The notes: generated by a model not told the origin, from the sequence alone. A DNA stretch of 64,000 bases from an uncultured Porphyromonadaceae bacterium (GCA_937901905.1 CALDIF010000074.1:1-64000), one strand, 5' to 3'. Positions 19,434-29,489 are shown, counted from the first letter of the stretch. Made by a program: numbers and translations.

Positions 19434-21830
19434 ATGACGGATATGAACCTTAAAACACTTTTGATTACACTGACAATGATTGTGGCGACCGGCTATGCCA
19501 CGGCAGGTAACAACAACGAGATTTCTTTCGATGATATTGCCCATCGCCAAACAATCACCGTCAAGGCTGTGACCGACAACATCTTGCAGGTGAGTGTGTC
19601 GCCCGACGACCGTTCCGCTATCACCAATGTTTCCCTTCTCACACCTGAAGCCGACAAGGGCGGTAGTGCCACGATTACCACTACCGAGAACGACGAGTGT
19701 ATCGTGATGCGGACAGCCACGGGAATGCGAGCCCTCATTGACAAGAACATGGGCAGCCTGAGCATCAACTACGGCACAACGCTGTGTGTCACCGACATGT
19801 GTGACCGCTCCGACAGCACCATCAAGTTGTTGCATGCCGGCGATGCCTCGTTCTACGGTGCCGGTGAGCGCGGTTACTCGTTCAACCTCGCCGGCGACAC
19901 GCTCATTAATTATAATGCCCAAAGTTACGGCTATCAAGGTGGCGAGCATCGCATCAATCAAATGGGCATTACAATGCCAATGGTGATTTCGTCCAAAGGT
20001 TACGGAATTTTCTTCGACGACTTCGCCAAGTCATCGCTCGCATTGAATAGCGAGAGTATTGAATATAAGACTACTTCACCCTATGTGTTGTCCTACTATA
20101 TCATAGGTGGCAACGGACGAGTCGAAGATGTAGTCAAGCGTTTCACATGGCTTGTAGGACGGCAAGACCTGCCGCCGTTGTGGACTTTGGGATATATCAC
20201 GTCAAAGTACGGTTACCGCGATCAACGCGAGAGCGAGGGCACCGTTGACACGCTCAAGCGTGCCGGTTACCCACTCGACGGCATCGTGTTCGACCTCTAC
20301 TGGTACGGCAAAGAGGAGGACATGGGTCGTCTCGAATGGGACAAAGACCAATGGCCCGATCATCGTCGCATGCTGGCCGACTTCAAAGAGAAAGGAGTCA
20401 ACGTAGTCACCATTTCACAACCCTACGTGCTGCGCAACGGTCGCGCTATTGATAACTATCGCCTCTTGGACTCCAAGGGGTTGTTGTGCAAAACCGACGG
20501 CACCGACACAACACAGAATGTAGTTATTTGGGTTGGCGAGGGAGGCATGTTCGACATGTCCAATCCCGACACCCGACGCTGGCTTGCCGACCGTTATCAC
20601 AGTCTCACCGAGCAGGGAGTGACCGGATGGTGGGGTGACCTCGGTGAACCGGAGAAACACCCGCTCAGCATTCGCCACTACAACAATCTCACTGCCGAAC
20701 AATATCACAACTACTACGGCAACGAGTGGAGTCGCATCATCTACGACATGTTCAAGCAGTATTATCCCGACCGTCGCTTGATGACAATGATGCGCGCCGG
20801 CACCGCCGGACTGCAACGTTACTCGGTATTCCCGTGGTCAACCGATGTGTCACGCTCATGGGGCGGACTTGCTCCGCAGGTCACCATCATGCTCAACTCG
20901 GGACTCAGCGGATTGGGATATATGTCTCATGACGTTGGTGGGTTTGCCGTTGATCCCGCAAATAAACGCGACGGTGAACTCTACATTCGCTGGTTACAAT
21001 TGGGACTGTTCTCGCCCGTGCTTCGCACCCACTCGACTTATCAAGCCGAACCGTACAATTATACCGAGTTCGGTGACTTGACGTTACGCATCATTCGTCA
21101 GCGCTACGCGTGGCTACCCTATAATTACACTCTCGCCTATGAGAATGCCACAACCGGTCTGCCATTGGTGCGGCCGATTGGTCTGTACGAGCCGGGCGAC
21201 GGCATTCGTCGTTACGACAAGGTGAGTGACCAGTTCCTGTGGGGTAACGAAGTGATGGTGGCACCTGTGATGACTGAAGGTGCAACCGAGCGACTGATTG
21301 AGTTTCCCGAGGGTGAATGGATTGACTACAACGACCCCACAGTGCGTTACAACGGTCACACGAGCACAGTGTATAATGCACCGATTGATGTATTGCCGGT
21401 ATTCGTTCGCGCCGGCTCATTCATTCCGCAAGCACGTGGCAAGATGGAAAACACCGGCGACTACAACCCCGATGTTCTTGACATCAACTATTATCCCTCA
21501 AACGAAAACTCGCAGTACACACTATTTGACGATGACTTGCACTCCACCGGCACTACCGTTGCCGGAAAACACCGCCTCATCACATTCGAGGCATCGCCGG
21601 GCGCAGCAAATACAACTCACATTCACATTACCGGTCAAGGCACGTTCGACGGTGCAAAAGCAGGCAAGCAATACAACCTCGTGATGCAGGGCATGACAGC
21701 CAAGCCCGCTGCCGTCACTGTCAACGACAAGAAAGTGAAAGCAACCTTCGACCGCAGTGCGAACACAGTGACCGTGCCCGTTGCAATCAAGGACATTTCA
21801 CAGGAAACGACAATCGTAGTGAAACGATAG
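19434..21830 (+). CDS. Secreted glycoside hydrolase family 31
   Basis: 798-residue precursor with a signal peptide (MTDMNLKTLLITLTMIVATG). The GH31 family includes alpha-glucosidases and alpha-xylosidases. It has an N-terminal beta-sandwich, a TIM barrel with GIVFDLYWYGK, the nucleophile in GWWGDLGEPEKHP (Asp402), and the acid/base in YMSHDVGGF (Asp500), then beta-sandwich C-terminal domains and a DUF5110-like end. The ATG at 19434 gives a proper leader; earlier in-frame codons overlap the symporter. The enzyme would act in the periplasm or at the cell surface on alpha-linked glucose or xylose residues. No susC/susD pair is adjacent, so this is not a classic polysaccharide utilisation locus. 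Confidence 0.92.
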   Translation: MTDMNLKTLLITLTMIVATGYATAGNNNEISFDDIAHRQTITVKAVTDNILQVSVSPDDRSAITNVSLLTPEADKGGSATITTTENDECIVMRTATGMRALIDKNMGSLSINYGTTLCVTDMCDRSDSTIKLLHAGDASFYGAGERGYSFNLAGDTLINYNAQSYGYQGGEHRINQMGITMPMVISSKGYGIFFDDFAKSSLALNSESIEYKTTSPYVLSYYIIGGNGRVEDVVKRFTWLVGRQDLPPLWTLGYITSKYGYRDQRESEGTVDTLKRAGYPLDGIVFDLYWYGKEEDMGRLEWDKDQWPDHRRMLADFKEKGVNVVTISQPYVLRNGRAIDNYRLLDSKGLLCKTDGTDTTQNVVIWVGEGGMFDMSNPDTRRWLADRYHSLTEQGVTGWWGDLGEPEKHPLSIRHYNNLTAEQYHNYYGNEWSRIIYDMFKQYYPDRRLMTMMRAGTAGLQRYSVFPWSTDVSRSWGGLAPQVTIMLNSGLSGLGYMSHDVGGFAVDPANKRDGELYIRWLQLGLFSPVLRTHSTYQAEPYNYTEFGDLTLRIIRQRYAWLPYNYTLAYENATTGLPLVRPIGLYEPGDGIRRYDKVSDQFLWGNEVMVAPVMTEGATERLIEFPEGEWIDYNDPTVRYNGHTSTVYNAPIDVLPVFVRAGSFIPQARGKMENTGDYNPDVLDINYYPSNENSQYTLFDDDLHSTGTTVAGKHRLITFEASPGAANTTHIHITGQGTFDGAKAGKQYNLVMQGMTAKPAAVTVNDKKVKATFDRSANTVTVPVAIKDISQETTIVVKR

Positions 21831-21832
21831 AC

Positions 21833-23035
21833 TCAATCAAGTGGAGTTGCCATTAGCAACACTCGCTTTCCCTTAGCGGTGGTGGTACCGAATATGTAGG
21901 TATCGCCACCGTCTTTCAATTTCAATCGGTCACGCAGTTGAACGGCTGTCATGTTGAAATTGCGCACAGCAACATTGGCTCGCTTCAAGGCACTGAGGCT
22001 TGCCACCGAGGCAGACACAATGCCGATGAGTCTGAATACACGTCCGGGGAAATCGTCCGCCACCCTATCACCAAGCATCAAGTGGCTGTTATCGGCAACT
22101 ATCGACAAGCCGAAACGGGCTGCCACGCGTGCATGACAACCGACCTTCATCAGCGTTGCGTCGGGGTCGTACAGATAGGGACATGACTTCAAATCACCTT
22201 TCCAATATACAATCGCAGGCGATGGGTCGTCCATAGAATAGGAAAAGCGTCTATCATCGGCGACACATTCCACAACGGGCGATGATGAACGGTCGCGATC
22301 CATCACAATCAATAACTCCTTGCACTCGTTCTTGACCCCGACAACGATAACCCTACTCACAGGAGGCAACACTCGCAGCGCAGCAGTGATGTCGAGCATA
22401 GGCGACAACTTCACTATCACCCGTTTGGCAACCGACAGCAGTTGCGGAGCCAGCGTTGTCATATCGGGCTCACAGTCGGCAATGGCAAAGAAACGCTTGC
22501 CGTTAATGTCGCGCCGTGAGGGATCGACAAATACCGTGTCCACCGGTGACATGGTTTTCACGAACGACTCGGCACTGTCATTGACAACTGTCACCCCCTT
22601 GAGTGACAATGCGGCAAAATTGTGGTTGGCCAAAGCGGCAAGACGTGTATCACGTTCGACGTACGTGGCACGTGACACTTTACGAGACATATAGGAAAAA
22701 TCAACTCCGAGTCCTCCCGTCAGGTCTACCAAACTGTCTCCAATCACGAGGTCAGCCTTGAGCAAGGCGGTTGACTGTGACGAGCATTGCTCCATCGACA
22801 CTCGTGGCGGATACACGATGCCGGGAGTCGATGACCATTCGGGCAACTTGGTTTGTGCCAACTGCCGTCCCTCAACTTGCTGTAACATAAGCAAGCGATC
22901 GACATCGGCAGGAACGCGCTTGAATGCCAGTTTGGCAACATCGTCGGCACGGTGTTCGTCGGCACACCTCATCGTCGCGGTCATGTCACAACCTACACTC
23001 ACTATTTCGCACAAATCATCGTAAGTACCTTTCAT
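21833..23035 (-). CDS. PG_1098-type class I methyltransferase with THUMP-like C-terminus
   Basis: 400 residues. A SAM-binding core in the middle (LVDLTGGLGVDFSYMS, then VFVDPSRRD and ADCEPDM) and a C-terminal ferredoxin/THUMP-like region (KKRVLL-type end) match the PG_1098 family of Bacteroidetes, inferred RNA methyltransferases. Convergent with the GH31 gene, with only 2 bp between stops, and divergent from speA. Start at the ATG 23035; a GTG one codon earlier (23038) is also possible. A promoter-like GTTG-N20-TACTTTTG lies at 23059-23090 on the minus strand. Confidence 0.8.
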   Translation of the reverse strand: MKGTYDDLCEIVSVGCDMTATMRCADEHRADDVAKLAFKRVPADVDRLLMLQQVEGRQLAQTKLPEWSSTPGIVYPPRVSMEQCSSQSTALLKADLVIGDSLVDLTGGLGVDFSYMSRKVSRATYVERDTRLAALANHNFAALSLKGVTVVNDSAESFVKTMSPVDTVFVDPSRRDINGKRFFAIADCEPDMTTLAPQLLSVAKRVIVKLSPMLDITAALRVLPPVSRVIVVGVKNECKELLIVMDRDRSSSPVVECVADDRRFSYSMDDPSPAIVYWKGDLKSCPYLYDPDATLMKVGCHARVAARFGLSIVADNSHLMLGDRVADDFPGRVFRLIGIVSASVASLSALKRANVAVRNFNMTAVQLRDRLKLKDGGDTYIFGTTTAKGKRVLLMATPLD

Positions 23036-23199
23036 CACAATAACAGTATAAGCGGTTACAAAAGTACAAAAAGTTTTTCCCCTTCACAACATCGGCTCGG
23101 TCTACCCGATTTAATGGTGTGCAACGAGTGTAAACCGCAACCTCTCAAGCCCGTAATTCAATAACATAATGCGATAATTTATGGAACACGCCTAAAATA

Positions 23200-23231
23200 T
23201 TTGTCCACGAACCGAAAATGTGTTAATTTTG
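23200..23231 (+). promoter_or_regulatory. Promoter of speA
   Basis: TTTG (23200-23203), 20 nt, then TAATTTTG (23224-23231). Transcription would start near 23238, about 38 nt before the TTG start codon used by speA. Confidence 0.75.
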
Positions 23232-23275
23232 CGAGTCAAAAACCTATTGTTTCACCTCATTAATCATTTACTGCA

Positions 23276-25192
23276 TTGCCGAGCATCAACAAATGGCGCC
23301 CCGAGGATAGCGCCGAATTGTACAACATCACCGGTTGGGGATTGAAATACTTTTGGATTAACGAACAAGGGCACGCCATGGTCAGCCCCAAGCAGACTTG
23401 TGCCGACGTGGACTTGATTGAAGTGATGCACCAATTGGAGGAACGCAATGTCAGCACCCCCGTGCTACTGCGTTTCCCCGACATTCTTGACAATCGCATT
23501 GAGAAAATTTCGGCTTGTTTCAAGCGGGCAGCCAAGGAATACGAGTACGAGGGTGAGAATTTTATCATCTACCCCATCAAGGTTAACCAGATGCGACCCG
23601 TAGTCGAAGAGATTGTCAGTCACGGACGCAAACGCAACATCGGTCTTGAGGCAGGCAGTAAGCCCGAATTACATGCCGTGCTCGGAGTGAAGACACCCGA
23701 GGTGAGCGACCGTTCGCTCGTGATCTGCAATGGGTACAAGGACAAGGGCTACATCGAACTCGCCCTGCTCGCGCAGAAGATGGGACGACGCATATTTCTC
23801 GTAGTTGAGAAGCCCGACGAATTGCGACTTATCACTTCTATTGCCCAACGCATGGGCATACGTCCCAACCTCGGCATACGCATCAAGTTGTCAAGCAGCG
23901 GCAGTGGCAAGTGGGAAGAGAGCGGAGGTGATCGCAGCAAGTTCGGTCTCAACACCAGCGAATTGTTTAACGCGCTCGATTTCTTGAGAGAGAACGACAT
24001 GACCGACTGCTTGAAACTGATACACTTCCACATCGGTAGCCAAATCACCAATATCAGGCGCATCAAGAATGCCCTGCGTGAAGCCGCCCAGTTCTACGTG
24101 CAACTCTCTCAACAAGGCTGCATGATAGACTTTATTGATATCGGTGGTGGTCTTGGTGTGGATTACGACGGCACTCGCAGCAGTGCAAGCGAGTATTCAA
24201 TGAATTACTCAATTCAAGAGTATGTTAACGATGCCGTATATAGTATAGTTGACGCAGCCAACAAGAATGAACTCAAGCACCCCAACATCATCACCGAGAG
24301 CGGTCGCTCACTCACGGCTCACCACTCGGTGCTCGTGCTTGATGTCATGGAGGCAACCAGCCTCCCGCAATGGGACGATGACAACGATATCGTTGCCACC
24401 GAGGACAACGACCTCGTCAAGGACATGTTTGAGATCTACGACAAGATTAACAAGGCACGCCTTATCGAGGACTGGCACGACGCGTTACAAATTCGCGATG
24501 AGGCACTCAATCGTTTCAGCCTCGGCATGCTTGACCTACGTTCGCGCGCAATGGTGGAAAAACTCTTTTGGTCAATAGCACGCGAAGTGAATATCATTGC
24601 CAACGAGATGAAACATGCACCCGAGGAATTGCGCAGCGTAGCACGCATCTTGCCCGAAAAATACTTCTGCAATTTCTCGCTTTTCCAATCATTACCCGAC
24701 ATGTGGGCTGTCGATCAAGTGTTCCCGGTCATGCCGCTGGGAAGACTCAACGAACGTCCCGATCACATGGCAACGCTACAGGACATCACGTGTGACAGTG
24801 ATGGCAAGATAGCCAACTTCATCTCACAACACGGTGTGGCACACGCGTTGCCGGTGCATGGGCTCAAGCCCGGTGAGCATTACTATATAGGAGTATTCCT
24901 TGTCGGTGCATACCAGGAAATTTTGGGCGACATGCACAACTTGTTCGGTGACACCAATGCCGTACATATCAATGTACACAAGGACGGTTACGACCTTAGC
25001 CAAGTGATAGAAGGCGAAACAGTGCTCGAAGTCCTCGACTACGTGGAATTCAGCTCCAAAGACCTCGTTCACAACATCAAGACATGGGTCAACGAGAGTG
25101 TCAAAGCCGGCAGCATCACCACCGAGGAAGGTAACGAGTTCATTCGCAACTATCAAAGCGGTCTTTACTCCTACACCTATCTCGAGCGATAA
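23276..25192 (+). CDS. speA: Biosynthetic arginine decarboxylase
   Basis: 638 residues, standard for PLP-dependent biosynthetic arginine decarboxylase (fold III, alanine racemase-like), which makes agmatine from arginine for polyamine synthesis. The PLP lysine is in YPIKVNQM (Lys102). FHIGSQITNI and DIGGGLGVDYDG are the PLP-phosphate and barrel motifs, and ESGRSLTAHH follows. There is no in-frame ATG: a stop at 23261-23263 leaves the TTG at 23276 as the only usual start before the conserved WRPEDSAELYNI. This suggests modest translation. 18 bp before truA. Confidence 0.94.
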   Translation: MPSINKWRPEDSAELYNITGWGLKYFWINEQGHAMVSPKQTCADVDLIEVMHQLEERNVSTPVLLRFPDILDNRIEKISACFKRAAKEYEYEGENFIIYPIKVNQMRPVVEEIVSHGRKRNIGLEAGSKPELHAVLGVKTPEVSDRSLVICNGYKDKGYIELALLAQKMGRRIFLVVEKPDELRLITSIAQRMGIRPNLGIRIKLSSSGSGKWEESGGDRSKFGLNTSELFNALDFLRENDMTDCLKLIHFHIGSQITNIRRIKNALREAAQFYVQLSQQGCMIDFIDIGGGLGVDYDGTRSSASEYSMNYSIQEYVNDAVYSIVDAANKNELKHPNIITESGRSLTAHHSVLVLDVMEATSLPQWDDDNDIVATEDNDLVKDMFEIYDKINKARLIEDWHDALQIRDEALNRFSLGMLDLRSRAMVEKLFWSIAREVNIIANEMKHAPEELRSVARILPEKYFCNFSLFQSLPDMWAVDQVFPVMPLGRLNERPDHMATLQDITCDSDGKIANFISQHGVAHALPVHGLKPGEHYYIGVFLVGAYQEILGDMHNLFGDTNAVHINVHKDGYDLSQVIEGETVLEVLDYVEFSSKDLVHNIKTWVNESVKAGSITTEEGNEFIRNYQSGLYSYTYLER

Positions 25193-25210
25193 CTCATCAA
25201 ATCGACAATC

Positions 25211-25948
25211 ATGCGTTACTTCATGCAGTTGTCCTACTGCGGTGCCAACTACCACGGGTGGCAGGTACAGCCTCACGATGTGAGCGTGCAGCAGGTCGTT
25301 GAGCACGCGCTGGCAACCTTGTTGCGCACACCGACACCGATTACCGGTGCCGGTCGCACCGATACCGGTGTGAATGCCCGCATGATGATTGCACACTTTG
25401 ACACCACCACGCCCATCACCGACACAGCAGGTACAATTCGTCAACTCAATGGCATCTTACCTGCCGACATAGCCGTGCAAAGTGTGCGTCCCGTTGCCGA
25501 TGACTCACACGCTCGGTTTGATGCTACGAGCCGCACTTATAAATACTTTGTACACACAGTCAAGTCGCCGTTCCTCAACCGCAGCAGTTGGCGCACGGTA
25601 CACGCGCTGGATTATGACCTGATGAATGAATCAGCGGCTACACTGATGAAACATCGCGACTTCACGTCATTCTCCAAACTACACACCGACGTCAAGACCA
25701 ATAACTGCATTGTCTCCTTTGCCCGTTGGGAGCGTCTTAACGAGGAGCAATGGGTGTTCACTATCACTGCCGACCGTTTCTTGCGGAATATGGTTCGCGC
25801 TGTTGTAGGGACTTTAATCGAAGTGGGACGACATCGCATGACAGTCAACGAGTTTGAGAACATCATCGACGCTCGTGACCGATGCCTCGCCGGCACCAGT
25901 ATGCCTGCACATGCCCTTTATCTGTGGGATATCACCTATCCGTACTGA
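25211..25948 (+). CDS. truA: tRNA pseudouridine(38-40) synthase
   Basis: 245 residues. TruA isomerises uridine at positions 38-40 of the tRNA anticodon arm. The catalytic Asp is in GAGRTDTGV (Asp51). Other family features are YHGWQVQP near the start and FLRNMVRAVVGTL near residue 200. It probably shares the speA transcript (18-bp gap). Confidence 0.95.
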   Translation: MRYFMQLSYCGANYHGWQVQPHDVSVQQVVEHALATLLRTPTPITGAGRTDTGVNARMMIAHFDTTTPITDTAGTIRQLNGILPADIAVQSVRPVADDSHARFDATSRTYKYFVHTVKSPFLNRSSWRTVHALDYDLMNESAATLMKHRDFTSFSKLHTDVKTNNCIVSFARWERLNEEQWVFTITADRFLRNMVRAVVGTLIEVGRHRMTVNEFENIIDARDRCLAGTSMPAHALYLWDITYPY

Positions 25949-26045
25949 CCGGCAAGCCCTATCGTTGATACATCAAACCGGCAGTGTCGGCTTGAAATCG
26001 CCATTAATGGTGACAAGACAGTCACAAAATCACCTCAAAAGGCTA

Positions 26046-26076
26046 TTTGGTTAACATTAATTCCACTATAACTTTG
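26046..26076 (+). promoter_or_regulatory. Orphan promoter in the truA-DUF1232 gap
   Basis: TTTG (26046-26049), exactly 19 nt, then TAACTTTG (26069-26076): as good as the nqr promoter, yet no plus-strand gene follows. It points at a terminator 90 bp downstream. Confidence 0.7.
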
Positions 26077-26082
26077 CAACGT

Positions 26083-26212
26083 GAAAGAGTTACAAAGGTG
26101 AATATAAAGTAGCGGTTACTACTCAACTCGTTGAGCGACCGTATAACGTGAGTAAACAAAAACATCAAGTGCCGTGACCGATGGGAATCGGTCGCGGCAC
26201 TCGTTTTATTGT
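26083..26212 (+). ncRNA. Candidate small RNA of about 120-130 nt
   Basis: Bounded by the promoter at 26046-26076 and the terminator at 26168-26201 with its T-rich tail. Inside is a second stem-loop: CTCAAC and GTTGAG pair around a 2-nt loop (26122-26135), supported by outer CGGT and ACCG. No convincing reading frame lies within. The 15-nt loop region (26120-26134) also occurs between nqrD and nqrE. The start point is estimated from the promoter spacing. Confidence 0.5.
26168..26201. terminator. Bidirectional rho-independent terminator
   Basis: A 15-bp stem (AGTGCCGTGACCGAT with ATCGGTCGCGGCACT, one mismatch) and a GGGA loop. TCGTTTTATT follows on the plus strand, and an A-rich stretch precedes it, giving a U run on the minus strand too. 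It would end both the candidate small RNA and the DUF1232 transcript. Confidence 0.85.
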
Positions 26213-26242
26213 CGTCAAAACTTAATCAAAGAACGACGGTTA

Positions 26243-26638
26243 CTATTGTTGAGGCACAACCTCTGCCACCTCATCGCTGTCAAAGTCACCGAACCAATCA
26301 TGCAACTTGTCAATGGCCTGTTGTTCGATTGTCGGTGTCACATACTTGCTCGCCGTGTACATAGCCCACGTCAACGCTGCAATGTCATCGGTAAACCCTA
26401 TAGCCATCACTGCATCGGGTATCAAGTCGGTAGGCAAGATGAAGTAACCGAGTGCACCGTAAATCTTCATCTTATCAGCCATGGGGACAGCCGGATCTCG
26501 AGTGACGTAATATAGCACCAACGCCATGTAAATCACCTTAATACCTGCTTTCTTGGCAACCGATGCCAACTTTCCCCAAAATCCGTCTTGGGAAAAGAAA
26601 TTGCGATAAGCATCAAAGTCAATCAATTTTTTTGCCAT
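26243..26638 (-). CDS. DUF1232 (YkvA-like) membrane protein
   Basis: 131 residues. The DUF1232 core is plain: KIYGALGYFILPTDLIPDAV followed by GFTDDIAALTWA, with one hydrophobic helix (VIYMALVLYYV) before it. Members are small membrane-associated proteins of unknown role. The ATG at 26638 (MAKKLIDFD) is preferred over a GTG three codons upstream. ftsK lies upstream, 92 bp away on the same strand. Confidence 0.85.
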   Translation of the reverse strand: MAKKLIDFDAYRNFFSQDGFWGKLASVAKKAGIKVIYMALVLYYVTRDPAVPMADKMKIYGALGYFILPTDLIPDAVMAIGFTDDIAALTWAMYTASKYVTPTIEQQAIDKLHDWFGDFDSDEVAEVVPQQ

Positions 26639-26730
26639 AATGGTCACTGTTTAGATGGATTGTACAAATTCAAAAATGTGACTGCAAAAAACGTGCCACC
26701 TCCACCCTATCACCCCAAGATGAGAGGTGA

Positions 26731-29352
26731 TTATTGCAGCGTTGAAAGAATTTGTTCGACATCGAGCGGACTGATAAGCACTTTGCGAGGTTTTCCACCC
26801 ACGGCAGGTCCCACAATACCGGCCGCTTCCATCTGGTCCATGATGCGACCGGCACGATTATAGCCGATCTCGAGTGTGCGCTGTAACGACGAAGTGCTCG
26901 CTGTGTCACCACTCACTATCATGCGCAATGCCTGTTCGAACAGCGGATCTCGATCTTTGACACCTGCTGCGTCGCCGGCACCGGCACCACCGCCCTCGTT
27001 GGGTGCGGAGTATTCGGGCAACTCAAACGTCTTGTCGTGATATACATTCTTATCATTGTCCTCCTGTTGCTTGATGAACGAGCACACAGACTCAACCTCG
27101 GGTGTGTCAACGAAGGGACATTGCAAGCGGGTTGTCTCGCCGTCGACCTGGAAGAGCATGTCACCGCGACCGATGAGGCGTTGAGCACCACCTTGGTCAA
27201 GAATGATGCGACTGTCGACAAGTCCGGCAACGGCAAAGGCGATGCGACCCGGGAAATTGGTCTTTATCAATCCGGTTATCACTTGAGCCGACGGACGCTG
27301 GGTGGCAATAATCATATGGATACCGACGGCACGCGCCTTTTGAGCAATGCGCACAATGGGCGTTTCCACCTCCTTGCCGGCAGTCATAATCATGTCACTG
27401 AACTCATCGACAATAGCAACAATATAGGGCATAAACTTGTAAATCGGCTCGCCGAAGTCATTGCGCAACTCGCGCAACTCGCGCTTCCACTTGTCGTTAT
27501 AGTCCACTACGTTGCGCACCTTGACCTGTTCCAACACCTCGTAACGGTTTTCCATCTCTTGCACGAGACAGTTGAGCGTGTGTACCACACGGGCGGTGTC
27601 GGTAATAATTGCGCGTTCCTCATCGGGAGCGATGGCAAGGAAATATTTCTCAAGGTCGGCATAGATGCTGAATTCCACTCGCTTGGGATCTACAAGCACC
27701 AATTTCAACTCGCTCGGACCTTTCTTGTATAACAACGACGTGATAATGGCATTCAAGCCCACACTCTTACCCTTACCTGTTGCACCGGCAACCAACAAGT
27801 GAGGCATCTTGGTCAGGTCGGCAACAAACACTTCGTTGCTGACCGTACAACCGAGGCACATGGGCAACTTTGCCTTGCTTTCCTGGAATGCTTTACTGGC
27901 AAGGACTTGGCGCATGGGCACCACTTGAGGATCCTGGTTAGGGATTTCAATTCCTATGGTACCACGTCCGGGCATTGGAGCGATGATGCGAATACCAATC
28001 GCCTTCAAACTCAACGCAATATCATCTTCGAGGTTTTTAACCTTACTCACACGAGTGCCATCAACCGGCACTATTTCAAACAAGGTTACAGTGGGACCCA
28101 CATGAACCTCGATTTTCTTGATTTCAATGCCGAAGTCACCGAGGGTCTTGGTGATGCGTTCCTTGTTATATTCTTGCTCGGCAACATCAACACTCGTTGT
28201 GTTCATTTGACGGTCATCAAGCAGGTCGAGCGACGGGAAGACGTAGTGACGATATTCCCCCGTGGGATCGCCGGGATTGGTAACCGTGCGCACCTGTTCG
28301 ATTTCGTTCATTTCGCCGGTTTCCATCTCGGGGTCGGTGGTAACGGGTGTTCCCCCACTGCGTCCACGAGGTTTCTTGGGAACTAAAGAATTCCCGGCAT
28401 CATCGAGCGACGTATTACCGGTTGAGTCTTCAGTCTCAGGCGTGGTTTCGGCAATGGATTTCCTCTGTGTAACGGGTTTTGTGCCGGTATCAACAGCAGT
28501 ATCGGGTTTGGTTGTTTGAGTGCCGGCACCGTTGTCATGCGTACCACCACCGCGAGAATGAGGCTTATTAGCCTCGTCATCATCGTTGTCGTCGTAATCG
28601 GTATTGAAGTGATCACCGTTATCACTGTCATCATAGTCCCCATCGTCAGCACCATCACGATGCACTATGCCCGATATACCGGCTGTGACACGCTCCAGCA
28701 ACGGGCGACAAGCCAATCCCCAAACAATGAGCAACACGAGACTCACAGCAATCATGCCGTAATAACCCATCAAACCGTATACCCACTTGTTGACGAAATA
28801 GCCGAAATAACCTCCATAGGGAAATGTCAACCCTTTCACAAAATAGGTAGCAGCACCGATAACGATAGACCACACGATGATACTGAGGAACATCAGCGTA
28901 GAGAAGTTGAAAAAGTGTACGGTTCGTTCACGACGCATCAAACGATATCCGATAACGACACACCACACGACCAACAACACGGCTGCAATGCCCACGCCGT
29001 CGGCAATAAAAAATTGTGAAGCCGATGCTCCCAAGGCAGCCCCGACATTATCGATTTGCTCCGGGTCGGCAGCGTTTTCAATAACTGTGTAGTTCTGCAC
29101 ACGACTTTGATCGCTCGAACCGGAGACGAAAAACGACAGAAACGACACCGCGAGAAACAATGCTGCAAGCGAAAGTACGAGACCTGTTGTAAACCTCACA
29201 CCCCAACTCGAGAATGTGGCGCGCGCGCGTTGCCATGCCGTCTGCGAGTCGGCACGCATCTGCTGTTGTTCCTGTTGACTGCGACGATATTCCTCGCTCT
29301 CTTGAACTCCCGATATATCAGGAGCGTTATTGTAACTGATATCCTTAGACAT
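26731..29352 (-). CDS. ftsK: FtsK/SpoIIIE DNA translocase
   Basis: 873 residues. Four membrane helices occupy the N-terminal 215 residues. An acidic, low-complexity linker (D/N/E-rich, about residues 225-340) follows, then the RecA-like motor with Walker A GATGKGKS (near residue 520) and Walker B IVAIVDEFSD (near residue 655). A winged-helix gamma domain at the C-terminus (last 65 residues) reads the KOPS-type polar sequences. It pumps chromosomal DNA through the closing septum and assists dimer resolution. A perfect promoter lies just upstream. Confidence 0.95.
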   Translation of the reverse strand: MSKDISYNNAPDISGVQESEEYRRSQQEQQQMRADSQTAWQRARATFSSWGVRFTTGLVLSLAALFLAVSFLSFFVSGSSDQSRVQNYTVIENAADPEQIDNVGAALGASASQFFIADGVGIAAVLLVVWCVVIGYRLMRRERTVHFFNFSTLMFLSIIVWSIVIGAATYFVKGLTFPYGGYFGYFVNKWVYGLMGYYGMIAVSLVLLIVWGLACRPLLERVTAGISGIVHRDGADDGDYDDSDNGDHFNTDYDDNDDDEANKPHSRGGGTHDNGAGTQTTKPDTAVDTGTKPVTQRKSIAETTPETEDSTGNTSLDDAGNSLVPKKPRGRSGGTPVTTDPEMETGEMNEIEQVRTVTNPGDPTGEYRHYVFPSLDLLDDRQMNTTSVDVAEQEYNKERITKTLGDFGIEIKKIEVHVGPTVTLFEIVPVDGTRVSKVKNLEDDIALSLKAIGIRIIAPMPGRGTIGIEIPNQDPQVVPMRQVLASKAFQESKAKLPMCLGCTVSNEVFVADLTKMPHLLVAGATGKGKSVGLNAIITSLLYKKGPSELKLVLVDPKRVEFSIYADLEKYFLAIAPDEERAIITDTARVVHTLNCLVQEMENRYEVLEQVKVRNVVDYNDKWKRELRELRNDFGEPIYKFMPYIVAIVDEFSDMIMTAGKEVETPIVRIAQKARAVGIHMIIATQRPSAQVITGLIKTNFPGRIAFAVAGLVDSRIILDQGGAQRLIGRGDMLFQVDGETTRLQCPFVDTPEVESVCSFIKQQEDNDKNVYHDKTFELPEYSAPNEGGGAGAGDAAGVKDRDPLFEQALRMIVSGDTASTSSLQRTLEIGYNRAGRIMDQMEAAGIVGPAVGGKPRKVLISPLDVEQILSTLQ

Positions 29353-29373
29353 ATAGTAAAATCTTGAAGATCA

Positions 29374-29405
29374 CAAAGGTAGTAAAACTAAACTTGCCAC
29401 GCAAA
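29374..29405 (-). promoter_or_regulatory. Promoter of ftsK
   Basis: Minus strand TTTG, 20 nt, TACCTTTG; about 22 bp before the ATG, so the leader is very short. Confidence 0.75.
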
Positions 29406-29489
29406 TTTAGTTTTACCGAATATCGAGGATTAAAGTCTCCCCCTATGGATGGTCAGCCTCTCGCTCTCACTGCATGAAGCCGAGCATTT

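Noticed and set aside
19434..21830. GH31 gene as part of a polysaccharide utilisation locus
   Set aside because: No SusC/SusD pair, hybrid sensor or other hydrolases lie nearby; it is cotranscribed with an amino acid symporter.
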